Position numbers and translations under genes: made by a program. The notes under the pieces are model-generated. The model searched no databases. It was not told the origin of the DNA and worked only from the letters and a program-made list of their open reading frames with translations. From Oscillospiraceae bacterium (lineage in GTDB: Bacteria; Bacillota; Clostridia; Oscillospirales; Oscillospiraceae), in NCBI GenBank assembly GCA_902798545.1, contig CADBWQ010000004.1, positions 1 to 64,000 of the forward strand: a DNA stretch of 64,000 nucleotides. Direction: 5' to 3'. Of this stretch, positions 35,413-45,056 are shown piece by piece (the first letter of the stretch is position 1; each line of letters opens with the position of its first letter).

Positions 35413-37173
35413 TTATTGAGATCGTTTTTTTCTCTTGTGAGCCTGCTCTGCCGCTACCTGAAAGAAACAACTTAGAGAAACAACCTCAAAAGCCAACATG
35501 AGCGGATATGCGCCTGCCAAATAGAAGCACTTTATGGCATGAAACGCCGATATTTCTGTATAAGCAGTCCCGGCTGACAAGGCAGCCATGCTGAGAAACA
35601 TTCCCAGGGGGATCAGCAAGACGGGAACCAGTTGTTTGTTTCTCTCTTTGACATACCAGAAAAGGAGAAAGAGGTAGCAGCAAACAGAAGCAACAAGTAT
35701 CGGCTTGTTCACAGCCTTATAGATGTTTGCGATTCGCATCAGGACCTCATAAGTAGGCTGATAACGAGCCCTCTCTGCCTGATTCCGTGAATCAGAGAAG
35801 CCATCAGAATACAGGGAAAAATCGTTGGTAATGGTTTCAAATCTACGTGTCGTTTCAGCGTTGGCTTTGCTAGACGGCTGAACAGACGGCTCCGCATCCT
35901 CAAAGGAAGCAATATATTCGACGGCATGAATTGTGGTCGGAATGAGCAGTTTCCAATACTCCTGCCTCCACGGAGACATTAATGCGGAGGGCATGATCTG
36001 CTGTACTTCCAGATTAGCCTCAGGATCCTGCGTTGCCAGCTGAAGCTCCTGGGCAACCTGAAGCCAGTAGGCCTGGGACTTTGGCAATGTATCTGTCAGC
36101 CCGCTTTGAAACGCCGCTTTTTTCAGGCCCCAAAAGAACCACCCATCTTCCACCTCGCCATCCTGGCCGTTTCTGTCTATAGCGTCATAATAGTTCATTT
36201 GATGCTCTAACTCAGGACGAATCAGTGCCAGGGACGGTGAGCAGGAAAGTAAGCGCTCCAGTTTTTCATGGGATACTGTCGTATATTGAACATTTTCTTT
36301 ATTTTTAATCGAATAGATTGCTTTCATGGCTTGCGCAAAATTGCCATCTGAGCACTCAAGTCTGATTCGCTGACCATAATTATGATCATTCAGCTGTGCA
36401 ACTATCTCATTCCCTGATACTAAAATCATACAGGGAATGAGGGAAATCAGTATATGACGAAGATAATACTTTGATGGCTGATTCAGCTTTTTTGATAAGA
36501 GAACGATCTCTCTTATAATCAGCAATGAAGCAGTTATGACAAACGGCAACAACCAGATGGTGTCTTCCCGTGTATTCCATATTGACCAGAGAACACCCCC
36601 AACACCAGCAGCATACAGAATCGGGCGCCAATTTCCCTGATCACTTTCAACAGCTGAAACAGGATAATCCCGATAGTAAAAGTAATACCCGAAATATAAC
36701 GCAAACAGGCAGAGGACCTGGATCAGAATCAGACTCGAACGGTACACTCGCTGGAAATTTGTCAGAGAAAAAGAGCCTGGATTAAACAGAAGGACGACAA
36801 ACAGGAGAAGCAGGGACGCTCTGTGTTTAATAATATGACGCATTTCTCTCACAAAGAGGAAGCAGGCTCCACAGTACAGCCAATCCAGTGTACTCAGGTA
36901 TGAAAGGCCAATTTTATTGATCAGAGCTAAAAAGAGAGGAAAAAAGCAGCCTTTCATCAGGGTTGCCGCAGAGTAATCTCCCAGCCATTGCCCCTGAACA
37001 AGTCCCTCCGCCATCTTTACCATCAGCAAGTCATCTAACTCGTAATGACGGGCTTCGATAGGAAGCTGAATAACGAGAAAATGTTTGAACAGGGCTAAAC
37101 TGATTCCGACAACCACATAATAATCAATATGCCAACCGAAAGACTTCAGCCGACATGGTTCATCCAAATTCAT
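35413..37173 (-). CDS. Polytopic membrane protein, putative GT-C glycosyltransferase
   Basis: In this 586-residue protein about five to six TM helices lie in the N-terminal half, then a large exposed region of about 190 residues (GNEIVAQLNDHNYGQRIRLE onward), then four C-terminal helices. An acidic first loop (EARHYELDDLLMVKMAEG) after TM1 fits the Asp/Glu-containing loop of GT-C enzymes that use polyprenyl-phosphate donors. The GT2 gene downstream would make such a donor. The ATG at 37173 has GGAGGAG ten bases before it. The family assignment is inference. Confidence 0.65.
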   Translation of the reverse strand: MNLDEPCRLKSFGWHIDYYVVVGISLALFKHFLVIQLPIEARHYELDDLLMVKMAEGLVQGQWLGDYSAATLMKGCFFPLFLALINKIGLSYLSTLDWLYCGACFLFVREMRHIIKHRASLLLLFVVLLFNPGSFSLTNFQRVYRSSLILIQVLCLFALYFGYYFYYRDYPVSAVESDQGNWRPILYAAGVGGVLWSIWNTREDTIWLLPFVITASLLIIREIVLLSKKLNQPSKYYLRHILISLIPCMILVSGNEIVAQLNDHNYGQRIRLECSDGNFAQAMKAIYSIKNKENVQYTTVSHEKLERLLSCSPSLALIRPELEHQMNYYDAIDRNGQDGEVEDGWFFWGLKKAAFQSGLTDTLPKSQAYWLQVAQELQLATQDPEANLEVQQIMPSALMSPWRQEYWKLLIPTTIHAVEYIASFEDAEPSVQPSSKANAETTRRFETITNDFSLYSDGFSDSRNQAERARYQPTYEVLMRIANIYKAVNKPILVASVCCYLFLLFWYVKERNKQLVPVLLIPLGMFLSMAALSAGTAYTEISAFHAIKCFYLAGAYPLMLAFEVVSLSCFFQVAAEQAHKRKKRSQ

Positions 37174-37313
37174 GTTGCCTCCTCCACAAAGGATTGCGTT
37201 TTTATTGACATAGGCCGCAGAGGCATACACAGTCGGGTCAGCTACATTGACCGGCAGCCCTCTTATCAGTATCTTCTTCTCGACGGTATTATCGTTGAGG
37301 TTCGCGAGATCTG

Positions 37314-37438
37314 CCAGATGCCGGTTCTCAGATATTTCTGCGGCAGCATTGTATGGTGTCCGTCTCTCAGGACAAAAAGCAGCTTTTTCGACCCTATATT
37401 ACCATCTAGCCGGGCAAAGCGCAAGCAGATTGCCGCAT
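37314..37438 (-). pseudogene. Decayed 5' fragment of the sugar transferase gene
   Basis: On the minus strand, bases 37314-37378 read LRDGHHTMLPQKYLRTGIW, matching LKDGHQTMLLQEYLRTGIW of the intact enzyme (34356-34421). The adjacent 37393-37438 matches the sequence upstream of that gene (46 bases, four mismatches). The start codon and about 33 codons between the two parts are missing, so this is a non-functional remnant. The rest of 37174-37622 holds only the next gene's promoter; no other gene was seen. Confidence 0.75.
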
Positions 37439-37537
37439 TTGCAATCTCAGCCTACCAGAGAATTGTGCACTTTTCAGGCGTTTTACTTGTCACTTTTCAA
37501 ATAATTTGCTATGCACTTATCAGCTTTCCCGTGTCAC

Positions 37538-37566
37538 TTGCAATCTGCTCTCCAATTTGTTATGAT
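37538..37566 (+). promoter_or_regulatory. Promoter of the DUF4422 gene
   Basis: TTGCAA (37538-37543) and TATGAT (37561-37566) are 17 bases apart, about 57 bases before the start chosen at 37623. Confidence 0.7.
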
Positions 37567-37622
37567 CTGCCTGTACAAAGTTCAACTGGAAGGATCACAT
37601 CGGGTCAATGGAGTTCGATGAA

Positions 37623-38381
37623 ATGAAGATCAGCATCATCGTTGCCACACACAAGGAATACCGCATGCCGGCGGATCCGCTCTATCTGCCGCTTCAGGTC
37701 GGAGCATCTCTTCATCAGCCTCTCCCCTATCCCGGTGACAACACCGGGGAAAGCATCAGCGGGAAGAACGCGACCTTCTGCGAGCTCACCGGCCTGTACT
37801 GGGCATGGAAAAACCTGAACGCGGATGCCGTCGGCCTCTGTCACTACCGCCGCTATTTTGCCGGAAGGCACTTCTCTCACAGGCGCGACAAATGGGATCG
37901 TATTCTCACCGCGGGGGAAGCGCAGGAACTCCTGGAAAAGGCTCCCGTCCTGCTTCCCCGGAAACGCAATTACTACATCGAAACCGGCTACAGCCAGTAC
38001 GCCCATGCCCACCATGAAGAAGACCTGATCGCAGCACGGGAGATTCTCTCAGAGCATTGTCCGGAATACGTTCCGGCCTTTGATGCCACCCTGAAGCGCA
38101 CAAAAGGTCACCGCTTCAACATGTTTGTGATGCGCCGCGACCTTCTGGATGCCTACTGCGCATGGCTCTTCGATCTTCTGTTCGAGCTGGAAAAACGTCT
38201 TGATATCTCCTCGTACAGCGACTATGACAAACGTGTCTTCGGTTTCATCGGCGAACGCCTTCTTGACGTCTGGATCGAAACCAATCAAATCTCTTATGCG
38301 GAGTGCCCCGTCCTCCATATGGAGTCACAACACTGGCTGAAAAAAGGCACCGCCTTTCTGAAGAGGAAGTTTATCAGATAA
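37623..38381 (+). CDS. DUF4422 glycosyltransferase-like protein
   Basis: In this 252-residue protein the family features are clear: MKISIIVATHKEYRMP, YWAWKNLNADAVGLCHYRRY, then RTKGHRFNMFVMRRDLLDAY and SDYDKRVFGFIGERLLDVW. DUF4422 proteins occur in capsule and O-antigen loci and are predicted GT-A-type transferases. There is no TM segment. The ATG at 37623 is preferred to the one at 37608, because GGAG inside the first codons of the longer form is well spaced for the later ATG. A polytopic membrane protein gene follows. Confidence 0.88.
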   Translation: MKISIIVATHKEYRMPADPLYLPLQVGASLHQPLPYPGDNTGESISGKNATFCELTGLYWAWKNLNADAVGLCHYRRYFAGRHFSHRRDKWDRILTAGEAQELLEKAPVLLPRKRNYYIETGYSQYAHAHHEEDLIAAREILSEHCPEYVPAFDATLKRTKGHRFNMFVMRRDLLDAYCAWLFDLLFELEKRLDISSYSDYDKRVFGFIGERLLDVWIETNQISYAECPVLHMESQHWLKKGTAFLKRKFIR

Positions 38382-38459
38382 GGCGTTCATCGTACTTTTC
38401 GCTCCTGTCTTGCTGTCCTGCATGCATAAATACAATCATTGAAAATTGGGAATTGCTTC

Positions 38460-39722
38460 ATGAAACTGTTTTTTAAGTCAAGCCTGCGGCAGGTCCTGCT
38501 TCTGCTCTGCTGCGTCCTCGTCGGTACATTGCTCCTGTTTCTCGCCTATCTGTTACCCACCGATCGGATCTGTGATAATCTTGCGCGCTCTGAGGAATTC
38601 TTTGCCAGCGGTGTAACCTACCCGGAAATCATTCCCGGGTATCGGGATACCCGTCTGGATCAGTTCACCGACTGCCTGATGCTTCTGACTGCCGCGACTT
38701 CGACCGATGAAAGTATTCCGTATCAGGCAATGAACAATGCCCGGTATTCCATTTCCGGCATGGATCCGGAGGAGACATTTGTCGCCATCTTCAAAGAAGG
38801 GTCCTCAGACCGGAGTATGAACACCGGATATGCGCGCTACTGGCACGGTTACCTTACGGTGTTGAAGCCGCTTCTGACGGTGTTCAGCTATAAACAGATC
38901 ATCTCCCTGAACCTGATGCTGCAGCTCTTTCTCCTGATCGCTCTCTGCAGTATATATGCCGGGAAGGGCGAACCGCGTTTTATTCTTCCTCTGGCAGGGA
39001 TCTATGTTTTCCTTAATCCGATTGCGATCTCCTTATCGATTCAGTATTCTTCCGTCTGGATCATTACATTGGTTTTCCTGATTCTTCTCGCATTACTCAG
39101 AAAGCCGACCCAACTGCGCCTGCTGTCAGGTTTCTTTCTCATTGCAGGGGCCGCCACCAGCTATTTCGATCTGCTGACATACCCGCTGGTGACCCTCGGC
39201 GTTCCTTTGGGATATCTCGTGCTGGCAAACTGGTCCTCGTTCAAGAGACTGCTCCGGGAGGGCTTTCCATGTGCCGTCTCCTGGGGATTCGGCTTTGGCG
39301 GAATGTGGGCGTCAAAGTGGCTTGTCGCCAGTCTTTTCACCGGGAAAAATGTGTTGAACAATGCTCTTCACAGTGCCGAAGTCCGAAGCAGTATGACCAA
39401 CGAGGGCGGAAAAGGGATCCGCTATTGGGACGTTCTCCTGCGGCTCCGGTATACTTATAACAGCACTGTCCTGAAGGTCCTGCTTATCGTTGCCATAACA
39501 GTCGCACTTGTTTTCCTCATAAAGAAAAACAAACCGGATCCGATCAAGCTCTCCGGTCTGTTTCTCGTCTGCCTGCTTCCTTTTGTGTGGTTTGCGGTTC
39601 TCAGCAACCATACCTTTGTCCATTTCTGGTTTACCTACAGGACATTATCCATCTCTCTGTACTGCATTCTTGGCGCTCTTACGGCGGTCTGGGTACAGCG
39701 CCAGAATAACCAGAGCCAGTAG
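38460..39722 (+). CDS. Polytopic membrane protein, uncharacterised
   Basis: This 420-residue protein has about ten to eleven TM helices. One N-terminal helix is followed by a long exposed loop with acidic residues (GYRDTRLDQFTDCLMLLTAA). That layout resembles GT-C-like or GtrC-type membrane proteins of Lachnospiraceae polysaccharide loci. No catalytic motif can be assigned with confidence. A TTG at 38439 gives a longer form, but the ATG at 38460 is chosen; neither has a strong ribosome site. Its last 78 bases overlap the convergent YfhO gene. Confidence 0.65.
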   Translation: MKLFFKSSLRQVLLLLCCVLVGTLLLFLAYLLPTDRICDNLARSEEFFASGVTYPEIIPGYRDTRLDQFTDCLMLLTAATSTDESIPYQAMNNARYSISGMDPEETFVAIFKEGSSDRSMNTGYARYWHGYLTVLKPLLTVFSYKQIISLNLMLQLFLLIALCSIYAGKGEPRFILPLAGIYVFLNPIAISLSIQYSSVWIITLVFLILLALLRKPTQLRLLSGFFLIAGAATSYFDLLTYPLVTLGVPLGYLVLANWSSFKRLLREGFPCAVSWGFGFGGMWASKWLVASLFTGKNVLNNALHSAEVRSSMTNEGGKGIRYWDVLLRLRYTYNSTVLKVLLIVAITVALVFLIKKNKPDPIKLSGLFLVCLLPFVWFAVLSNHTFVHFWFTYRTLSISLYCILGALTAVWVQRQNNQSQ

Positions 39723-42308
39723 GGAAATAACGGCGCCTTCTCTTACAAACGGCACATGATAGTTCATCTCTATCGTATTACTTCCTTCATTCAGTTCAAA
39801 AACATAGAAGAGCCCTTCCCATACATAAGGCTGAACGCTTTCCCCGTTTTTCAGGATTTTCCATCCCGCGTCTCTCGGAACAGTGAGAATCAGTCTCTCT
39901 CCGTCTCCGGCAGCGGTTGCCGATACTTTCAGATGTCCGTTTTCTGTTTCTGCCGAAACTCCAGCCGAAGCCGTCCTGATCTTTTCTGTTACATTCCCGA
40001 GCAGGTCCAGATCCAGCGCATAAAACTGTTCCGTTCCCTCTGCGGTATAGATATTGCCCTTCACAGTAACCCTTGCCTCTGTTTCACCCGTTGTTGTTGG
40101 AATATAAAACACGGATGGGGAAAGCCAGCTGTTATATTCAATTTCCATGCTTCCGTTCAGCTCGAGCGTCGGCGTTCCGCTCCCTGTATAATACCATGGC
40201 AGGTTCCCATATATCGCGTAGTTCCCTTGTGGGATGGAGAGAAGATAAGTTTTCTCTCCGTCTTTTTTTGCATTTTCTCCATTCTGCAGCTGATACTCAA
40301 GCGGTATATAGAGATTTGTCCGTTCGCCCGTCAGTTCTGAATACAGCATATTCTGATACTCGAACGGATTCTCTTCGGTGCTGTCGCTCCCTTCCGTCGC
40401 GCCATCTCTCGGATTATTTTCTTTCTCTGTGAGGGAATGATCTCCGATCATGGCAATCGGCAGCGCAAAAGGGTTCTCATACGCTCTTTTTTCTCCAACT
40501 GTCGGCAGCGAATCAATCAACTTCAGGCCGTTGATCGGGTAATCCGACAGCACATATCTGACGCCGAGAAGAGAATCGATACCCAGTATCGATGTGTTCA
40601 CGATGTTCATCGTCGATGCTTCATTCCGATATCCTGAGCGTTCCAGGTAATTGAGCTGCAGATCACTCACTGTCGAGGCATATTCCGAGACAGACCAATA
40701 ACCGTATGCCACAGCTTCATTATAGTTGGCCGTCTTCCGCCGCCTGTTCATGACACGATTGCTCGTCTGGGTTATCCGATAGTCCTCTCTATCCCTTTCC
40801 TGAATGCTTCTGATCAGGTTGTCCTGCTCCTGTATATATTTTACAGTTTCTTCCCCATCGGTTCTGTGATAGCGGTCCATCAGCAACTTCGCATTATATG
40901 AAAGATCTGCAACACACAGTATTGCGAGGAGTCCGATAAGAATCCCGGACGCGTCTTGGCTCCGTTTCATTTTTATTGTCAGGATCAGCAGGGCTGCCAT
41001 CACGGTAAGGCTTGCCGCCGTCATCCAGACACTGCTGCTCTTCTCATAAGGATCGTGCACAAATGCAGCAATCAGAAGAACGATATATCCCACAACCGCA
41101 AATACAAACCGGCATCCTGGTCCCTCATCCTGTCCATTGATGAATCCCCATGCGGCAATAAATACCAAGTAGAAAATCTGCACATAGGAAAACCTGCTCC
41201 AGTGGCTGGACGGGTTTTCCAGCAGATTGAACAGAGAATACAGGGGCGTCCAGTAATACATCAGGACAATAAAGGCCAGCCCCCCTGTGAGGATCCATCG
41301 CTGTGCGGCATGCTTTTTTTGAGAGAGCGCATAGAGAATCCCGGCCAGGATCAGTGTTCCGCAGAACAGGGAAAGCCGTTCACTTGTGCAGACGCCTCCG
41401 TATACCGAGCTCTCGATCAATGTATGAACGGAGCCATGCAGAGAGAAGTTCCGGAGAGAACCAAAAAACAGGCGCCCTTTCTCTGCCCCCGACATCGACA
41501 GGGCAGCCGGGAAAAACAGGACCGCGCTGCAGAGAACCCCAAGCGCCATGCCGACGATATACCGCAGCACACTTTTGAAGAAGCAGGCCCGCTGCCGTGC
41601 CTGCGGCTCCTCCGCACACCAGAACAGATACTCCAGCACCGCCCAGAACGCAGTGAACAGGCAGTTGATTCCTGCCGTATACCAGTTAAACAGAATCGAG
41701 AGGGTAACCGGAACCGTCAGCTTCCAGATCCGGTCACCGCGGACAACGCGATACACCCCCAGCAGCATGAGCGGCAGCATGTATACCCCATCCAGCCAGA
41801 TCACATTGCGGCTCTGAGACAGGACATACTGTGACAGTCCGTAGCACATTGGGAGCAATAGATAGAAAATGCGGCTGTATCCTTCGCTTTTTTGTCCTAA
41901 CGGCCGGTCAAACGCTTCCTGGAAACGGCCAGTCAGGAACGCAGAAAAAGCTCCCGCCGCAAGCATCGCCTTCAGCATCACCAGCAGATTATAAAACGTC
42001 AGGATCTGTGTTTTCCGGAAGAACACCAGCAGCAGATTCAGCGGCGAGGCCAGATAATAGCTGAACAACGCAAGGTTGGATCCGCCAAGCATCTTACTGA
42101 ATGTATAGCTAATGCTGTTTCTGCCTTCCAGCACGTCTTTGAGATACATGAAGAAATCCAGGTACTGGACATTCGCATCATTGTTTGCCAGAGAAGCTGC
42201 CCCGAAAGGCGCATACCCGCCGGCTGCAAAGAGGAACAGGAAAACCAGACCAACCAGGATTGCCGGTATAAGAATATATAAATAGCGGGACTTTGTTTTT
42301 CCTCGCAT
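39645..42308 (-). CDS. YfhO-family membrane protein, putative glycosyltransferase
   Basis: This 887-residue protein has the YfhO layout: a first helix, the loop GGYAPFGAASLANNDANVQY with a likely catalytic acidic site, about 12 further TM helices, a large exposed C-terminal domain (from about residue 480; SNRVMNRRRKTANYNEAVAY) and one last helix (GAVISLLALVILAL). In B. subtilis YfhO is needed to glycosylate lipoteichoic acid. Here it could add sugar to the surface polymer. AAGGG precedes the ATG at 42308. Confidence 0.9.
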   Translation of the reverse strand: MRGKTKSRYLYILIPAILVGLVFLFLFAAGGYAPFGAASLANNDANVQYLDFFMYLKDVLEGRNSISYTFSKMLGGSNLALFSYYLASPLNLLLVFFRKTQILTFYNLLVMLKAMLAAGAFSAFLTGRFQEAFDRPLGQKSEGYSRIFYLLLPMCYGLSQYVLSQSRNVIWLDGVYMLPLMLLGVYRVVRGDRIWKLTVPVTLSILFNWYTAGINCLFTAFWAVLEYLFWCAEEPQARQRACFFKSVLRYIVGMALGVLCSAVLFFPAALSMSGAEKGRLFFGSLRNFSLHGSVHTLIESSVYGGVCTSERLSLFCGTLILAGILYALSQKKHAAQRWILTGGLAFIVLMYYWTPLYSLFNLLENPSSHWSRFSYVQIFYLVFIAAWGFINGQDEGPGCRFVFAVVGYIVLLIAAFVHDPYEKSSSVWMTAASLTVMAALLILTIKMKRSQDASGILIGLLAILCVADLSYNAKLLMDRYHRTDGEETVKYIQEQDNLIRSIQERDREDYRITQTSNRVMNRRRKTANYNEAVAYGYWSVSEYASTVSDLQLNYLERSGYRNEASTMNIVNTSILGIDSLLGVRYVLSDYPINGLKLIDSLPTVGEKRAYENPFALPIAMIGDHSLTEKENNPRDGATEGSDSTEENPFEYQNMLYSELTGERTNLYIPLEYQLQNGENAKKDGEKTYLLSIPQGNYAIYGNLPWYYTGSGTPTLELNGSMEIEYNSWLSPSVFYIPTTTGETEARVTVKGNIYTAEGTEQFYALDLDLLGNVTEKIRTASAGVSAETENGHLKVSATAAGDGERLILTVPRDAGWKILKNGESVQPYVWEGLFYVFELNEGSNTIEMNYHVPFVREGAVISLLALVILALYPDRRKSAKNAVQRDG

Positions 42309-42475
42309 TGCAGGACCCTTCCGTCATCATAAAAATTCAGGCACAATACGACTGTTTAGCTTTCATTATTATACTGGACCGCCGCCCTTCTTTCAATCCT
42401 TTTCAAGCCGGAAATCTGCCGTCGTCGTGTTTCAAGTGCTTTTTCCCCGCATTTTTCCTGAAATGCTTGTTTTAC

Positions 42476-42504
42476 TTGCATTTCTCTTCTCTGTTTGATA
42501 AAAT
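42476..42504 (+). promoter_or_regulatory. Promoter of the licD-ABC series
   Basis: TTGCAT (42476-42481) and TAAAAT (42499-42504) are 17 bases apart. It lies in the 260-base gap between divergent yfhO and licD; no gene was seen in that gap. Confidence 0.68.
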
Positions 42505-42569
42505 AAGAAAGCTTATGGTCTCATACTTTAGTATTTATGTATTGTACTCTTTATAGACAAGGTATGGAT

Positions 42570-43481
42570 ATGCGTCTGAATCTGGAAACCACATCTGATT
42601 TCAAAGCTTTAGCCACGCGGAATAAAAACCTGATCATGTTATCTGACGAGGACCTCCGGCAGGTTCAGCAGATTGCGCTGGAGGCTGTTCATGATATTGT
42701 AAGCGTGTTTAATGATCTGGGAACAGTTTATCACCTAAGCGGCGGCTCTGCACTCGGGGTTGTTCGTCACCGGGGTTTCATTCCCTGGGACGATGATGTG
42801 GATATCGATATCGCCCGCAAGGATCTGGACCCTTTTCTTCGGGAATTTTCACGCCGTTTCGGTGATAAGTATTGGATTCACGGACCTTACAGTCAGGACG
42901 CATTCAACATGCGCTGTCCCCAGATACGCAGAAAAGGAACTGTCTTCCAGGGCTGTACGGATGCGACACCGGAAGAAAGCGGAATCGCAATTGACCTCCC
43001 GGTCATGGAAAACACCTTTGACAACCCTGTTCTGCGCAAGATTCACGGTTTCTTCAGTCTTGCTTTTGGCTTAATCATCTCGTGCAGACGGTTTTATATG
43101 AACCGAGACTTTCTCTTAAACCTGGCTTCTGAAAGTCCCGAGATACAGGCTAAGTTCAAAAAGAAAATCCGCATCGGTTTTCTCTTTTCCTTTGCCTCCC
43201 TCCGTTTCTGGTCAATTCTGAACGACAAATGGAATTCCATCTGTCACAATGAGCATTCCAAATACGTCACCGTACCTACCGGCAGAAACCACTTTTTTAA
43301 AGAAACCTATTTGCGTTCAGGTTTTGCAGAGACAACATCCGGTTTATTCGAGGATATCGAGGTTCGAATTCCCAAAGAGTGGGATCGATATCTCACCCAT
43401 ATGTACGGCGATTACATGACACTTCCTCCGAAAGAAGACCAGGAACGGCATCTCCTTATAAGATTTGAAATCAACACTTAA
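42570..43481 (+). CDS. LicD-family phosphotransferase (first copy)
   Basis: LicD proteins move phosphocholine or a similar phospho-group from its CDP form to glycans. This 303-residue copy has the core motif YHLSGGSALGVVRHRGFIPW, then DDDVDIDIARKDLD, with the Asp residues expected to bind metal and CDP. GIAIDLPVMENTFDN and the late KYVTVPTGRNHFFKETY fit the family. No TM helix is visible. The start at 42570 has AAGG seven bases before it; earlier codons give slightly longer forms. The ABC exporter follows after 20 bases. Confidence 0.92.
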   Translation: MRLNLETTSDFKALATRNKNLIMLSDEDLRQVQQIALEAVHDIVSVFNDLGTVYHLSGGSALGVVRHRGFIPWDDDVDIDIARKDLDPFLREFSRRFGDKYWIHGPYSQDAFNMRCPQIRRKGTVFQGCTDATPEESGIAIDLPVMENTFDNPVLRKIHGFFSLAFGLIISCRRFYMNRDFLLNLASESPEIQAKFKKKIRIGFLFSFASLRFWSILNDKWNSICHNEHSKYVTVPTGRNHFFKETYLRSGFAETTSGLFEDIEVRIPKEWDRYLTHMYGDYMTLPPKEDQERHLLIRFEINT

Positions 43482-43501
43482 CGCTTGGAGCTTTACTAGA
43501 T

Positions 43502-44287
43502 ATGTCCGGTATGAAAAAATCCTTCGCCCGTTTGAAAGAGAATCAGTTTCTTTTCGAAGAACTGGTGAAGCGTGATTTCAAGATTAAATATAAACGTACA
43601 ATCCTCGGCGTAGGCTGGAGTCTGCTTTCTCCACTGCTTACTCTTTTGGTCATGAAACTCGTCTTCACGCAGTTCTTTGGCCGTAACACGCCTCATTATA
43701 CGATCTATATCTTCTGCGGCAACGTCGTCTGGTCCTATTTCAGCGAAGCAACAAAAGGCGGTATGCATGCACTGATCGGGAACGCAGAGATCTTCTCCAA
43801 GGTGAACGTCCCGAAATACCTGTTTGTGCTCTCCAAGAATGTCCAGAGTTTATTGAGCTTCCTTCTTACACTCATTATTCTGTTCCTGTTTGTCGCCTTT
43901 GACACGTTGCCCTTCACCTGGCGCTATCTGATGCTGGTCTATCCGATTGTGCTGCTGGTTTTATTCAACATCGGTCTTGGCATGGTTTTGTCCGCCCTGT
44001 ATGTGTTCTTCCGTGACACGGAATACCTCTATGATGTCTTTTTGCGTCTCCTGATGTATCTGTCTGCGATTTTCTATAATGTCAGCAATTATGATGCGCA
44101 TGTCCAGCGCATGTTTCTGATTAACCCGGTATATCTGTTTATCAAGTACTTCCGATGTGTCATTATCGACGGCAATCTTCCCTCTGCCCAGTTTCATCTG
44201 TTGATGCTGGCTGATACTGTGATTGTTTTTCTTCTCGGCTGCTTGATTTACAAGAAAAACAACACCAAATTCCTTTACTACGTCTGA
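43502..44287 (+). CDS. ABC exporter permease, TagG/Wzm-like
   Basis: This 261-residue ABC-2 type permease has a cytoplasmic N-terminus with FEELVKRDFKIKYKRTILG followed by WSLLSPLLTLLVMKLVF and about six TM helices. The N-terminal motif is the hallmark of teichoic acid and O-antigen exporters, which move a lipid-linked polymer across the membrane. The ATPase follows after ten bases. Its place among LicD and TagF-like genes supports a teichoic-acid-like substrate. Confidence 0.94.
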   Translation: MSGMKKSFARLKENQFLFEELVKRDFKIKYKRTILGVGWSLLSPLLTLLVMKLVFTQFFGRNTPHYTIYIFCGNVVWSYFSEATKGGMHALIGNAEIFSKVNVPKYLFVLSKNVQSLLSFLLTLIILFLFVAFDTLPFTWRYLMLVYPIVLLVLFNIGLGMVLSALYVFFRDTEYLYDVFLRLLMYLSAIFYNVSNYDAHVQRMFLINPVYLFIKYFRCVIIDGNLPSAQFHLLMLADTVIVFLLGCLIYKKNNTKFLYYV

Positions 44288-44297
44288 CGGAGGAGTT

Positions 44298-45056
44298 ATG
44301 AGTGTACTCGAAGTAAAAAACGTCTCCATCCGTTATATGACCGGAGATTTCAAGCAGATCGGTCTAAAAGAATATATTATGCGCAAACTTTCCGGGAACT
44401 ATCATGTGAATGAATTCTGGGCAGATAAGGACATTACATTCTCTTTGGAGAAAGGCGAGCTTCTCGGGATCATCGGTACAAACGGCGCAGGGAAGTCTAC
44501 GATCTTGAAAGCTGTCGCCGGTATCATGGAGCCGACAGAAGGCCACGTTCATCGCTCCGGAAAGGTGGCTGCACTGCTGGAGCTCTCCAGCGGTTTTGAC
44601 AAAGAACTCACAGTCAAGGAAAATGCTTACCTTCGCGGTGCCATGTTAGGTTATACACGTCAGTTTATGAATGATACCTATGAAGAGATTATTTCTTTTG
44701 CTGATCTGAAGGAGTTTGAGGATCGCCCTTTTAAGCAACTCTCTTCAGGGATGAAATCGCGCCTTGCGTTCTCTGTTGCCAGCATGGTCCAACCGGATAT
44801 TCTGATTCTTGACGAAGTCCTTTCTGTCGGTGACGGAGCATTCCGAAAAAAGAGTGAGCAGAAAATGCTGGAGATCATTCATGGCGGTGCTGCTACGATT
44901 CTCGTTTCTCACTCACTTCCGCAGATTCGCAACATGTCAACGAAAATTCTCTGGCTTCATAAAGGGAAACAGATTGCATGTGGGAATGATGTGCAAGGGC
45001 TGTGTGACCGCTATGAAAGGTTTCTGAACGGCGATAAGGAAGCGTTGGTTCAATGA
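44298..45056 (+). CDS. ABC exporter ATPase, TagH/Wzt-like
   Basis: In this 252-residue nucleotide-binding protein the Walker A motif is GTNGAGKST. The signature is LSSGMKSRLAFSVASMVQPD, the variant typical of polysaccharide exporters, followed by ILILDEVLSVGDGAF. At this length there is no added C-terminal carbohydrate-binding domain as in Wzt, nor the long tail of TagH. It overlaps the next gene by four bases, so that protein is likely made with the exporter. Confidence 0.94.
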   Translation: MSVLEVKNVSIRYMTGDFKQIGLKEYIMRKLSGNYHVNEFWADKDITFSLEKGELLGIIGTNGAGKSTILKAVAGIMEPTEGHVHRSGKVAALLELSSGFDKELTVKENAYLRGAMLGYTRQFMNDTYEEIISFADLKEFEDRPFKQLSSGMKSRLAFSVASMVQPDILILDEVLSVGDGAFRKKSEQKMLEIIHGGAATILVSHSLPQIRNMSTKILWLHKGKQIACGNDVQGLCDRYERFLNGDKEALVQ

